Shown: positions 23,847 to 37,257, counted from the stretch's first letter. The stretch: 64,000 nt of DNA from Acarospora socialis (GCA_025617375.2 JAMYGW020000002.1:1736001-1800000); one strand, 5' to 3'. Notes: generated by a model not told the origin, from the sequence alone. Numbers and translations are program-made.

Positions 23847-25730
23847 ATGGCAGCCATACCAGGTTAACTCTGATGATTTCCACTGTTGCTTTCTTTCCCT
23901 TATACTCTGGCTGACCTTTGTTTATTGCAGTTATTGTTAAGCATCAGGGCAAACGGTACAATGTTGAGCTCGATCCTACCTCCACTGGGGAAACCTTCAA
24001 GTATCAACTGTACTCGCTCACTGGTGTCGAGCCAGAGCGCCAAAAGATACTTGTGAAAGGCGGGCAGCTCAAAGACGAGACCGACCTTTCAACCCTTGGG
24101 GCCAAACCCGGCCAAACCTTCATGATGATGGGGAACCCCGCCGCTGGGGAAGGCTCCAATGTTGTGGAAAGACCTAAAGAAAAAATGAGATTTCTGGAAG
24201 ACATGACGGAAGCGGAGGCGGCGAAAGCTGAGGGTGCCACACCTGCTGGCTTACAGAACCTGGGCAACACATGCTACCTCAACTCTACGCTGCAGACACT
24301 GAGATCGGTTCCAGAGTTACAGGAAGAGCTCTTAAGATACTCGGCTTCTGCAAGTGGGAGCTCTAGTTCGGGTGTTGCCGATTTGAGCCAGTTTGGTCTC
24401 GGTGGACTTGGAGCATCGATGGACCTTACAGCATCCCTACGAGATTTATACAAGCAGATGTCAGAGACACAAGAAGGCTTCCCTCCGCTCATGTTTCTCA
24501 ACGCGCTCAGGACGGCATTCCCACAGTTTGCACAGAAGTCTAGGACCGGACAGGGCTACGCACAGCAGGATGCGGAAGAGGCTTGGTCACAGATTGTGTC
24601 ACAATTGCGGCAGAAGCTGAAAATAAAGGATCACCCAGCCGGTGCTGGGTCGGCGGAGTCGAGTTCGCAACAAGAAGCACAGATCTCGTTTATTGACAAA
24701 TACTTAGCAGGTCGCTTCGAATCAGTTCTCGAGTGCGATGAGCCCGCTGCGAAAGAAGCGGGTGAGGAGCCAGTGAGGAGTGAGGATGTCTTTCTAAAGC
24801 TAGACTGTCACATCAACAAGGATATTAACCACCTACGAGATGGTATCTTGGCCGGTCTGGAGGAGAAAGTTGAGAAGAAGTCTCCAGCCTTAGACCGCGA
24901 TGCAGTATACACAAAAACTTCTCGGATAGCTCGCCTACCAAAATACCTCACGGTCCATTTCGTACGCTTCTTCTGGAAACGGGAAGCGCAGAAGAAAGCC
25001 AAGATCATGAGGAAAGTGACGTTTCCATCAGAATTGGACGTGGTCGAGTTCTGTACAGATACGCTAAGAAAGCAATTAATCCCTGTTCGTGACAAGGTGC
25101 GGGAAGTGCGGAAGGATGAGCAAGATGTCGAGCGTGCACGGAAGAGACAAAAGCTAGCACACAAACAAGAAGAAGATAGGGATGCCGAACTCAAGGCTCA
25201 AGGCCCAGCGAGTGAAAAGCGGCTAGCGGAGGATAAAACAGAGACTAAAACCAACGGGGATGCGGAAGTGGCAGATGCGGTATATAAGACTGACGCCGAA
25301 TACGAGGCAGAACGGGCTGCTTCAATATTAGCGGCCAAGAAGGAGCTCTATAAACTTATCAGCCCGGAACTGGCCTCGGACGAGGGCGCGAACAAATCAG
25401 GGCTATACGAGCTGAGAGGAGTAATCACGCATCAGGGTGCGAGTGCTGACAGCGGTCATTATACCTCCTACGTGAAGAAGCAAAGTGCATTGGATTCAAA
25501 GACTGGCAAAAGGAAAGAAGAAGATGGGAAATGGTGGTGGTTCAACGACGATAAGGTTACCGAGGTCGATGCTGAGAAGATCGAGACGCTGTCTGGTGGT
25601 GGTAAGCTATAGTCTTGGTATTCTTCTTCTTGCACTAGCTGATAAAGGACACGTAGGGGAGAGTCATTCCGCTTTAATTTTGCTGTATCGTGCCATCGAC
25701 TTGCCGACCGCCGAGGAAGTGAAGGAGTAG
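23847..25730 (+). CDS. ubp6: Proteasome-associated deubiquitinase Ubp6 / USP14, 586 aa
   Basis: Exons are 23847-23862 (16 nt, MAAIP), 23931-25601 and 25657-25730. A ubiquitin-like domain (residues about 5-75) docks the enzyme to proteasome subunit Rpn1. The USP catalytic domain follows, with the Cys box GLQNLGNTCYLNS (Cys near residue 120) and the His box YELRGVITHQGASADSGHYTSY (His near 515), then WWWFNDDKV. The last exon supplies ESHSALILLYRAIDLPTAEE, the terminal beta strand expected for USPs. The enzyme trims ubiquitin from substrates at the 26S proteasome. The first donor is GTTAAC, a weak but usable site, and without that exon no good ATG exists. If the last intron is retained, translation stops after SGGGKL and the final strand is lost. 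Charged coiled-coil inserts around residues 385-470 are usual in fungal members. Confidence 0.96.
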
Positions 25731-26273
25731 GAACCAGAAGTCCTGGCACTGAACTGGAAGCCCTCGAGCATGTGGAATCTCAAGTATCTTACAATTCGCA
25801 AACCGATTAGAGCACGGTCCCTGCCGAAGGGCTCATGGTTCAACTACCCATTAAGTATAGGGATGACATAGAATAGAACGATAATGACTCTCACTCACGG
25901 AGATTTGAGTCCTTGAAGTGCGATTATTCACCTTCTCCCCACTGAAGCTCTATGGATTCCTTATACTCCGAATCGGCTCGACTACAGCCCACACTCCTCA
26001 TGTCGCCTTACCCCTAAATGACGTCTGAGTGCTGGGAGGCTTTCGCTTCCCAGTCTTGTAGACGGAACGCCCAGCTTCTGATGCCTTCACGCACTCAGAT
26101 TCGCGCGCACGCTTCTAAGACTTGGCCGGCCCGTTATGTAGACCGGAGGACCGCCGCTCGAGGTCTTCATCCGCTTGACTTTCGCAGAATGTGCAGGTCA
26201 CCGTCTTATCCTAGGTCCTTTCCCCCTCTTCAACATCCAACCAGCGCTTCCCATTTCCTCTCCCAACAACCTC
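25731..26273. other. Intergenic region between convergent genes
   Basis: This is the 3' flank of ubp6 and of the small membrane-protein gene. It is pyrimidine-rich near 26220-26300. No gene is recognised. Confidence 0.5.
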
Positions 26274-26657
26274 TCACCTTCCCTCCCTCCCGTTCCTTCT
26301 AGCCTCCAGTCCCTGAATCTTCCGCTCCAGCCCAATCCGCTTCGCCACCAGCACCCCACGCGCTTCCTCCAGCTGCGCAATTTTTTCTGCTGGCGTGGCC
26401 TCGCGTCGGGCTTTGACTTCCTATATGCGAATAAAAAGCAGGGCGGTAAGCGTTGAGTAGCAATGTAAGATAGGGTTGGCGAGGAAGGGTTTCAGGAGGT
26501 GGAGGCGGAGAGGACCAGGGTAAGAAGAGGGGGGATGGAGTACCTTTTTCATTTCCTGTTTCGTCTTGAGCCCAGCGCCGTACCAGGCGCCCATGGCTGT
26601 TATGGCGGTGACGGCGCCGGTCAGGACGAGTCGGCGGACCTTTTGTTGCTGTGACAT
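26274..26657 (-). CDS. Small membrane protein with coiled-coil tail, 86 aa
   Basis: Exons on the minus strand are 26657-26544 and 26420-26274, phase 0. Residues 1-9 are basic (MSQQQKVRR). Residues 10-30 form one hydrophobic segment (LVLTGAVTAITAMGAWYGAGL). A Lys/Glu-rich helix follows: KTKQEMKK, then after the intron EVKARREATPAEKIAQLEEARGVLVAKRIGLERKIQGLEARR, which has heptad-like spacing of Leu and Ile. A short N-terminal anchor with a helical tail is common among small mitochondrial inner-membrane assembly proteins. That location is inference and I do not recognise the orthologue. Confidence 0.72.
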
Positions 26658-26899
26658 GTTCGGATGCGGTAAGAGTAGGATTGAAGTGCGGGCATGTCAA
26701 CGACGAAGCTCCGGTCATTTCAGCAGAGGGTTGTATAGCAGTCCATGGCGGTGATTGCTTGCGGCAGGGTCATCACGATCTTCGATAGGTGTATACAACG
26801 CAGACTTCTACTGTGAGATGCAGTATCAACAAGTGAGCCTTGTGACTAGACGCTTGGTGATTGGTCAATTGCGCATCCGCGACGGAACCGGCAGAACGT

Positions 26900-27049
26900 T
26901 GTTGTCAGCAAGGTTTTATATGAGCAATTGGGTGAGCAATGGACGGTGTCAAAGAGTGTGTAATTGTTAAGAAATCAAGGACTCAAAGTCCTCAACTAAA
27001 TTCTAGCTACTAGCGTTGATTATGTCAGAACTTAGTAATAGCCCCAACA
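26900..27049 (-). repeat. LTR of the Gypsy fossil (3' LTR by orientation)
   Basis: 150 bp, directly repeated at 36900-37049 with 13 differences, all transitions. Unlike the interior it keeps several CC and CG steps. Confidence 0.93.
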
Positions 27050-30000
27050 ATCATCCCCCTCCTGCCCTGAATAGGTCGTCAGAGTTATGCTCCATAAGCA
27101 ATAAGTTGCAAGCATATAAAGCATCATTGTGACAACACTGTAGCAACATAAAAGCAATGTCATTTTAATCATTATGTCATGATTCTCAAATAATTAAACA
27201 ACATCTTTCATAAATCTGCCCTGAGTATCAATAAATGTGCATCAAGCAAACAATGAAATGCAATTCTTCTTCATTTGATCACTGACTTTCTTGCTGTAAT
27301 GTCATCATCATTTATTTCTTTGACTCTTTGTTCTTCTTGAGTTAACTTGTGATCAATGAATTCTGCAGTGATGCTAATGAACTGACTTCTTGTTCTGAAG
27401 CTGTCTCTTCTGAAGACTGAGTTAATTGTGCATTGACATGTTGTTGAGAAAGTTCATCATACTGAGTTCAGAGATCATCAAATTGTCAATTCAAATTCTT
27501 GTAAAGATCTGTCATATATTTGAGCTGTCTCATCAGCTCAGTATTCTGAGTCTGAAGTTGATCTCTTTTCATAATTACATCATTGACAGTAATCTTGATC
27601 AACATCTTTTTCAGCTTATTGACTTTCTTCTCTCATTCTACAATGTGTAATGCTCTTTTTTTGAGCTCTGAACACTGCTTACTTGTCTGTTTTTTTGTTG
27701 CATTCTTGTTCATATTCTGCTCAAGATGATTGTTGAGTGCAGATTTCATCAACAAGTGCTGAATTATATCTTCAATTACTTGCTCATCAGATCTTGTAAT
27801 TGATGATATGTAGATTTCAGTCTTCTCATTGTGAACATTCTTATTTGTCTTGAGAATATGACATTAAAGAGCTTTCTTCAAGTTGAAAACATTTGAATAT
27901 AAATGATGCAACTCTTCAATAAACACAGTATTCATAAAACAATGTTTCTTCTCTTCAGAAATCACTGTGCTGCTGTTTTTGTCTGTAATATCAAGTAAAT
28001 ATTGATACTTCTGATAGAGAAGTTTGTGATAGTTGAAGACATATGATGCAGTCTTGTGTCACTCATAAGTGTTGATGTTCTTGATGATTTGCAGCAATTT
28101 CTTATTTGAGAAATGCTTCTTCTCTGAAACATTTCTGTTAAGCTTGAATTTCTTTTTTTGCAATTTCTTGATTAAAGTTCTCTTTCTTTTCTTTACTGAT
28201 GATGAGTTCATTGTGAACATCTTAATATCACTAAATGAGCACACTGATGACAAGATTTTGACATATTTTTGAAGTAACTTCTCAATGTTTATGTTTATCT
28301 CTGCTGTCATTGTCATTGCAAATACTGCTTCTTCTATTCACTTCTTTTTCTTTTCTTTGACTGTATTAATCTTGTTTTTACAAACAATAGATGTCTTGTG
28401 TTCAAGTGGTGCACTGCTGTTGAAAGAATTCTTGTTATTGATGAAAATGAATTTTCAAGATTTATTGTCATGACTGTCATTATTGTCATTCAACAAAGTC
28501 TGCAGATTAGTCTTCTTATTAAAAGCTGCTTCATCTTTATTTTCAGCATCTTTTCTTGATCTCTTGTCATAATTATTGTCTTTCTTTGTTGTTGTCTCAT
28601 TTTCTCATGACTCATTTCTGTTCAGTTTCTCACAGATATTGTTGATTTTGTTTTTTTAAAACTTGTTTTTTTCAAAGTCTGTCTTTGCTTGTTTAATTGT
28701 CTTGTTCAGAATTTCATGATAAGTTTTCATTTTGTCTGCAACAGTGTCTGATGCAAATTTAAATGCAGTTTTTTCATTTTTTACATGATAAAAAACATTG
28801 TAGAGAGATATCATCATTGATGCTGATATGAAGCTCACAGTGAGATAAGAATGATCATTATGTTAAGTTGCTGCTGTTGTAATCATTTATTGTGATAAAC
28901 TTAAGAATATTGACAACAGTGAGTGTTGAGTGACTAAAAATAATAATAAATGCTGTAAATATTATCAAATCAAAGTTTTGATCATCTGAAGCTCACTGTT
29001 CACTGAGTTGTAGTTTGTAATTGATGTTAATGTTGTTGTTGTGATGTGATTAACAATAAATAATTATTAATTATCAACAATTCATTTATAATGACAACAG
29101 AATCATAGTTCTATTCTGACTGTCAACAAACTTTTATTATGTACATCTGTCTTTCTCAAGATGTTGTGCTTCAGTGTTCATAATCACTGATTTTTGTTTG
29201 AGATCTGCTGTCTTTCTTGTCTCAATAACTTAACACTCAATAAGTTTCATTGATGATCAGAAATTTTCAGCAAGATATTATCTGTCATAGTGAGTTTTTT
29301 TAGATGAAATTCTTTCAGTGTAAAGTCAACTTTTTCAAGTTCTTTCTTCATACATCACACATTATGCTTCAGATGTCTTAACTTTAAATTAAATTTGAAA
29401 TAGAATGTTTTTTTTTGTGCTGAGAATGAGCATTATCTGACAACTTATAGTAGTGCTCTGCTATGACTGATAATCATTTACATCTTGTGTTTCATTTTTC
29501 ATTTTATAGATTGCAATCTTGTTGCTGATAATCTGTCATAGTAATATCTGAATTTGATGCTCACTTTTTGTGATTAATATCTGCTGTAATTCTCAAATAA
29601 TGAAAGCACATTAGTTATGACAAGTAATTCTGCTTAACATTCTCTTTCTTTTTTTTAAATAAAATATCATTCTCATCAATGTTTCTTCTCTTCTTCATCT
29701 TATTCAAGTTATTTTGACTCTGAATCAAGAAGCACATTGAAATTTATCTGCTGCTTTTTTCAGAAGTTTCATTCTTCATTATTATAATTCATTGAGTTTG
29801 TTGTATCATCTGATCAGTATGACAGATTTAATATATCTATAAGATTTTCTCTTTCTTATTTCTTATCTATCTGCTCTGATATATTCAGTTTTTTTCTGAT
29901 AGTAAGTATTTTTCATAATTCTTCATTACTTTTAATAATTAATTGTCACTCTTCAGAATGCAAGTTGTACTTGATTTTTGAAACAAACAGTTTGAGATTG

Positions 30001-33000
30001 TTGATGTAATATTGACTCTTTGTTTTTTCAGAATGAATGTTCTTGATAAATGCTGATTAATCATTCTTGACTATTTTTTCAACAATATAAAATTCTTTTC
30101 ATCTAAACTTCATTTTATGTTCATACTGATTGTTCTGCAAGATTTTTCAAAGTAGTATTAGATTATTTTTATTGAGCTTTGAACTCATTCTTTCATGTAC
30201 TTTCATCAAATTTTGCTGCTGTCTTAAAGTTATTTCTGTCACTTTCAGTTAAATCTTATTCAGCTTTTTCAGTCATTCAGTATATGCAATCTTTTGCACA
30301 GTAAATTTCTTTTTGATTCAAGTAATTATACTGCTTGTGACTGTCTTTTCTTTCAATTTGTTTTTGTATGTATCTGTCATTGAGAAATATTTTGATTGAA
30401 ATCTCAGTAACAATTGTGCAGATGTATACTTATGAGTTTATATACTCTGACTATTAATACTATTCTGAATCAGCAGAACAAATGTGTTTTAACTGAATAT
30501 TGCATTCTTTTTCATCTGAAAATAAGATTGAAGTCATTTTAGTGTCAGTTTAACATATAACTCTATGAGTTTTACTGACAAAGAGTGAAAAATTGATGCT
30601 GTTATTAACTTAACTCTTATTGTCTTAAGATGTTCTGAAAAAACTCTTTTCACAAAATAACTGTTGTTGTTGAAGTACAATGCTTGTGATCATTCAAAGA
30701 TCTCAACAATTGATCACATAAAGAACTTCAAGAAATTCACTGATTGTGCTGTAAACACTATTTTTGTAAACATGTATTGTGAGAAGTAGTTCATCACAAT
30801 AATAATGTATCTCATCTCTGACTGAGCAATGAGAATAAAGAGTTTAATATAATTGATTTTGATCAGATTCATAGATTGCAATTTAAGTATAAGAAGTAAA
30901 CTCTTTGTAAATTGTAATAAGTTAAGATTCTGACAGTTTATGCAGAATTTGCAATAAATATAAATATTCTTCACTCTTAATGATTATCAGAATCTTTTCA
31001 GTGCTTTTTGATATGTAATTTGATCTGCAAAATGATTATGTGCATTGTGTAAGATCTGTAATGCTGTAAACACTTTATTGATATAAAAACACTTACTTTA
31101 CTTTTCTGATCATTTGTAATATAGAATTTTTTTGTTTTTTTCATTCATCAGTGTGAATTGCTTTGCTCAGTGAGCAGTCATTTTACACTCTGATTTGATC
31201 AGAAAAATATTATTTGTAATGATTATTTTCATCTTATACTTAATGACTTTCACATATCATGAATTCAGCAGTTATTTCTTTCAGTTATTTTCTCAGAACA
31301 GTTCATCTGACTTGTTTCTTGTCACAACTTCTTTTTCAATTTTCACTGAAAATGTTGATAGAGTGTACTCAGAGTCAGTCTTTAATGAAAAATATGTTAA
31401 TATTTCTTAAATTTGTAACAGTTCATCTACTATGACAAGTTTTCTTTCTGAAACATGCTTCACTTCAAAGTTGTACTTTTCTAAATGAAGTTGTCATCTT
31501 GTCAGTTAATCATGCTCATCATCTTCTCTCAGTATCTTTAATAAAGCTTAATAATTCATATAAAGCTTAACTGAATATTCTGAGTTCTTGACAAGTCACT
31601 GTACTTTCTCAAGACATTTCAGAACAGTTAAGACTTTTCTTTTTGTAGTATGATATTTAGTTTTCACTGATAGAAATTGAAATAACAGAAACATTACAAT
31701 TCTTTTTCTTTCACATGTTATCTTAAATGTTCATTGATCTGTCAATGTATCATGAAGCTGAAACAAGACTTCACTTACTTCAGTTTTTGAGACATTCATA
31801 GTCAGATGATATTGAATCTTGTTGTCATCATCTATCATAACTTTATTGATAATTATCTTCTTAATCTTCTGAAATGCTTCTGTGTGCTTTTTATTTCACT
31901 TAAAGTTAATGATATGATGCACTTTTCACTTGCATTCATCTTAAACAACATCACTCACTTTCTTCACAATTGCTGTTCTCATCAGAGTTGACAAATCAGC
32001 ATAGCTCAAAATGAAGACACAAAGAAACAGTAGCATATATAAAAATTTATGAGTTCTTTTTTGTTTGTAAAGATAGATCAATCTTGTATGACTGCAATCT
32101 TATCTGCTGACAGTCTCACTTCTTAAGAATTCTTTGTGTGTTCTAGAATATTGATCTTGATGACAAAAAATTACAACTTAATTGAGTTCAGCATGAGTTA
32201 AGCTCATAAGATGTGCAGAAAGTAGTGCTTGTGCAGAAATCAGTGTAAATTATTGAAAATATTCACTTCACTTATATTATCATTCACAAAATATTCAAAC
32301 ATAAAGTGATCTGAACAGACTTCTGATAATACTGACTCTTTTTTTGAGTTTGATATTTTTTGAGTAATGATATTCTTTAATCAAGAATATATCTCTGATT
32401 CTCTCATCAGATCTTATTTTATTCAAAGATAACACAATTGATTTATGACTGATGCAAATGTCATTTTGTATGTGTGAGACTTGTAGAGTGAGATTGTTCA
32501 ATAATCATTTGCTGCATCAGCTTGAAACATCACTTGAATATGTTTTTTTGTGATTTCATTGAGAATAGACTTGATTTGTCTCATAAAATAATTTGATTTG
32601 ATTGTAACATCATTCACTGCATTGAATGCATGAACTATTCAAAGCTGCTTAGTTTTCTTTTTTGAGAATTTTGCTGTCACTGATCACAGTAATGTGCAAC
32701 AAGTCAATATTTCTGTCTTTATGAACTTTGATAATGTTGACTTTATTCATTGAACTTCTTCAACACTGTATAACATGAATCTCAAGATGCACAGAATTAC
32801 ACTGTGATATGTTGAGATTTGATGCTCAATTAAATTGATTGTTGATATTGATTAAATATTCATAATAAACACATCTCTTCACATATACAGTAAAATTTTC
32901 ACTTGAAGTCATTTGTTCTGAGTGTCAGCAAGAGATTTAATTAGATTAAAGTAATTCTTTATTCATTTCTCAACATTATTACTCATCATAGTGAGTTCTC

Positions 33001-36000
33001 TTCTGTATTCTGTCAGTCTTCATTGTGTTGAGAATCTCAAACTATTTTCTTTAAATTTCACATCTTTAAACAATTCTAGTTGTTTCTTATCAGATTTCTT
33101 TATTACTGTTTGTAGAAGTTTGAAGTACTGATGCTTCAATTTTCTTTCTTTCTTTACTGTTGCTCAAGATATTGATTCTTTGATTTGTTTGCTTAACTCT
33201 ATATTGATCTTTGCTGACACTTCATTGCAGAATATTACTGTCTTAATCTTCTTCATGAATTTTTCTATAACAGATGATTTTATCACAGAGATTTCATCAA
33301 TTTCTGATCTGTTTCATGAAACATTTTATTTCATCACTCTGTTTCTTTCAGAATTCATGTTTGTGACTTCATAACTTTCTCACACTTTTCTAGAACTTAC
33401 ACATCATTTTGCTATGACAGATAATCTCAAGATCAGATACTGATTTTTTGATAATGCTGAATATGCTATATCATGTGAAATCAAATTATTGTTGATTTTA
33501 TGCATCATTCATCAATATCTTGAGCAATCTGCTTTGTCAAGTGATCAAACTGCATTTAATGCTGTCTTCATAACTTCTGTTATAGTTAAGTTATGATTGT
33601 CTGCAACAGTTATTATCTTTTTTACTTTTTTTTTATTTTTTCATGTGTCATTTCTGTTGTTCTTTTCTGAATAATTTTTGTCTGTAAGATTCAGAATGCT
33701 TACAGATGAACATTTTTTCTTAAATACTCATTATTTAGCTCTTCAGCATAATTCTCATCTGTTCAGTTCAATTCTTTCTTAATTTTCTTTTCTGTCTCAC
33801 AAATCACTTTGTTTAAGATGATGTCTGCAATAACATGAATCTTGATGTGTAAATTGATTAGAATTTTGTTATTAAAAGTGACATTATGTTGTTTGATATC
33901 ATCATTGAGTTCAATCTCATACACTTTGATCTTCTGCTTCAGTACTATAACAATAAGTTTGCACTTAACTTCATTGTTATCTGAGATATAATAATCATCA
34001 TTCTTGTAATCTTCAATTGCTGAAACTGATCTCATTCATAATTAATTCAGCAGCAGAGAGTAGCTGATGTTATGAGATATGACAAAGACTTCAATAATTT
34101 GTGAAACTTCTTTCACTGTCATCTTAAAGCAACAGAATGTGATCAGTTTTGTTTTTGATTTGTTTGTCACTCAAATAGTAATTGAATCATTGAGAATTTG
34201 TGTCAGTTCAATCTGCTCAACAACTCTGATTAAAATCAGATTTAATGTTAATTCATCATTAAGAAGAGTCTTCTGCAATTTGTATAATATACAATATGAT
34301 TGTTGTGATGATATTGTAAATTTCATATAGAAGTTTGAAATCAGTGTTTTAGCAAAGACTGAAGTTTCACTTGCTGCATGAACTTCTACTATCTTTTTTT
34401 GTTCTTTATTTGTTGTAGTCATTATTCTTACTTTTTTCATGTCAACTATCTTTGATCAGTTATCTATCATCAGTGTCTTTAATTTCAACTTCAGTGCTGC
34501 ACTAATTGTCATTTTTGCTCTAGAATTGATATTGACATACTGCAAAAGACTGAGTGTTATTGTCTTGTCATTAAGAACATTAGTGATGTCTGATTTCATT
34601 TTGTTCTCAAGATTCATCAGCTAATATTGCTCTTTTTTTGATCTGAATTTGACTTGTGAATTACTAGTGTCTGATTGAGCTTGAGATGTTGAATTTTTAG
34701 CTGTCACTAAACTTCAATTGCTGTTAAGTTTCATGTTACAAGCTGATCTCTTATTGTCAACAGTCACATAAACATCTGTCTGATTTAACTTCTGCTTTGT
34801 TATTTGAATTTTAATAGTGTTGCTATTCATAATGTGCATGCTTTTATCACTGAATGTTCATTTATTGATGATTTTGTATGTATACTTATTGAGTTGACTG
34901 ACTTCAACATTGACAACTGTCACTGCTTGTGAATCTGAATTGTTCTGATTTGCTTTATTATTTTCTTGATCATTCTCTTTAGCTGCAGTTTGAGCTCAAA
35001 TTCTCTTCTCATTTTTTCATTATAAATACTTCTGTTTCTCTGTCAAAAGAGCTTGATTTGAACAGAGTGATTTAATGTGTTCAAACTGATCACAGTTGTA
35101 GCACAAGATATTCTGATCAGATTTTTGTTGATTATTTGCTGCAGTAAATTTGTCATTCACATTTAATCTGAAGTTATTCTGTTCTTAATATTTGATTAAT
35201 TTCTGATTGACTTGAAAGTTCATATTGTTTTGATTTGACAAATTGTTTCTGACTGCATTGATGCTCAGTGTCAAATACAATCTGATGAATTTCAGCATTA
35301 TCTCATTTTTTCTTCTCTGATCATTATTTGTCTGATGCAAGAAGTGAATAAACTCTCTATTCTTTGACTTTATCTTTTGATAGATGTTCTTGTGATTATT
35401 TGTCTTTTTATATTGCTTTTCTTCATCTTGCATTACACTCATAATTGTCTTCATCACTTTCTCAAAATTGTAGTTTAACTTGCTCAGAGTTTTATCTACA
35501 ATCTGCTTCAGAACTGTATCATTTAGATTATTAATTAGTACATTTGTTACTTTTTGATTTCATTCATACTTCTCTTTGAGTCTTCACAGAATATCTCATT
35601 CTGCTTCACAATACTCAGTTAATGTTTGAGTTTCTTGTTGTAGCAGTGTCAACTTTCAAATTACTGACTTCTTTACATCTTTCTTCTCTTGTTGTGAAAA
35701 TCAGAGTAACAAGACATTGATTAACTTGTTTCAGTTATCAATAATTTCATTATTCAGACTTCAGATTCACTTCTGTGCTTTTTTTGCTGTATTTGAAAAA
35801 AGAATTGTGATTTAAATGTTGTCAAAGTCTTCAGAATTCTCATCAAAAAGCTGTTTTTTGTTGACAAATGCATACTTAACTTGCTTAATAAAAAACTTCA
35901 CATCATCATCAGATGACTCAGAGAAGATCTTAATCTGACTGACTGTCATTGATTTCTTGTCTATGACAAGTGATTTTCAACTATTAATGTCATTTGATGA

Positions 36001-36899
36001 TTGAATAAATCAAGTGATGTTGAAAATATCTTTTAATGATGTTTCTGTAACAGTAAATGTGATAATATTTTCTGCAGTGATAGATTAAAACATTGTTGTC
36101 AACAATGCTTAACTGATTTAAAAGAGTAACAGAATAAGAGATGAAACTCTTGTATGTTGTATTGTTTGAGTGAAGTCACTGTTGTAGATATCTTTGAGTT
36201 TTGAAAAATTGAAATTATTCAATGAAGACTTATCTTATTGAGAGATAAACAATGCTGATCTTGTTCTGATTTCATTTAAATCTTATTTTTAATTCATAAT
36301 AATGTCTTGTCAGATCTTCTGTGAATCTGTAAATGATATACTGTTATAATAAGATACTTTTAAACAGATGATTCTTTGACTGATGTTGATGACTTAAGTT
36401 GATGTATTGATGATGAGAGATAAGTATGATAAAATGATGTCAATATGATCAGTGACAACAATTTAAAGTTATAATCAGATGTTGACAGAATGTATCTGAA
36501 TGAATATTGTTGAGATATAGATTGATGTAGTGACTGCTGTATATTGATATTATGACAGATGCACAGTATTTTCTTTTCAATATGAAAGGTGTTTCTTTCT
36601 AAAGTTGAAGAGTGTTGTTTTGATTGATTGAAAGAATTTTCTTGATGAAGAATGAGATGATTGAAAGTGAATTTATCAGTTTTTTTTAAAACAAACTGAT
36701 GATGTCTCTAAAGTCTTATCAGCAACAGATTACACTACTTGTCTCTATGAGTCTCTTTGTTCTTAAATTCAGTCTTTGTTGATCTGATCAACATCAGTCT
36801 TGAACAGATGACTATCTTCAACAGTTTTCTTGAAATCAAATAGCTTTCTGACTATAGCAGATGTAGAAGTTGTGAATAGATCTCAGTTCAGTTTTCAGA

Positions 36900-37049
36900 T
36901 GTTGTCAGCAAGGTTTTATATGAGCAATTGAGTGAGCAATGGATGGTGTCAAAGAGTGTGTAATTGCTAAGGAATCAAGGACTTGAAGTTCTTGACTAAA
37001 TCCTAGCTACTAGCGTCGGTTATGTCAGGACTTAGTAATAGCCCCAACA
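36900..37049 (-). repeat. LTR of the Gypsy fossil (5' LTR by orientation)
   Basis: 150 bp, partner of 26900-27049. It ends 208 bp before the start codon of the SHB17 homologue and is followed by ACGT, matching the bases before the left LTR. Confidence 0.93.
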
Positions 37050-37257
37050 ACGTCTATCCCTAGCCTACCCAACTAGCCCCGCCGACGTCATCGCAGAAAC
37101 CGGGGCTGCCGCAGCCCATCATCTATCTGAAGCCCTAATTAAGTCACGAAGTCTTCATCTCCATATTGTTAACTTCTGCCCTCGGCCGCTCCACCTCACA
37201 ATCCTTCCTTATCCTCTCCTCTCCTCGTCTCTCCCAAAATCACCTCGTCCTACTGCC

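Larger units (their letters stand above)
26900..37049 (-). mobile_element. Fossil Ty3/Gypsy LTR retrotransposon, 10.15 kb
   Basis: Two 150-bp LTRs (TGTTG..CAACA) bound the element and a short host duplication, (A)ACGT, flanks it. It lies on the minus strand: a purine-rich tract (27050-27069 on the complement) sits beside the left LTR, which is therefore the 3' LTR. Order from right to left: a gag region with a CCHC zinc knuckle (about 35061-35107), protease/RT territory, an RNase H-like block near 31420-31850, and an integrase-like block near 30700-31000. RT and RNase H before integrase is the Ty3/Gypsy order. About 3 kb beyond the integrase (27070-30000) is not explained by the standard gene set. 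The interior is very AT-rich, almost free of CpG and CpC/GpG, and broken throughout by a great many stops. It is a dead copy. It looks structurally complete end to end, with no nested insertion seen. Confidence 0.9.

Noticed and set aside
27070-36899. Many ORFs of 60-90 codons treated as host genes
   Set aside because: They lie inside the LTR-bounded element, are AT-biased fragments and carry retroelement motifs where anything is visible.
27070-36899. Interpretation as centromere or mitochondrial DNA because of AT richness
   Set aside because: It is bounded by matching LTRs with a target duplication and has retroelement gene order; the same mutational bias occurs in the MULE.
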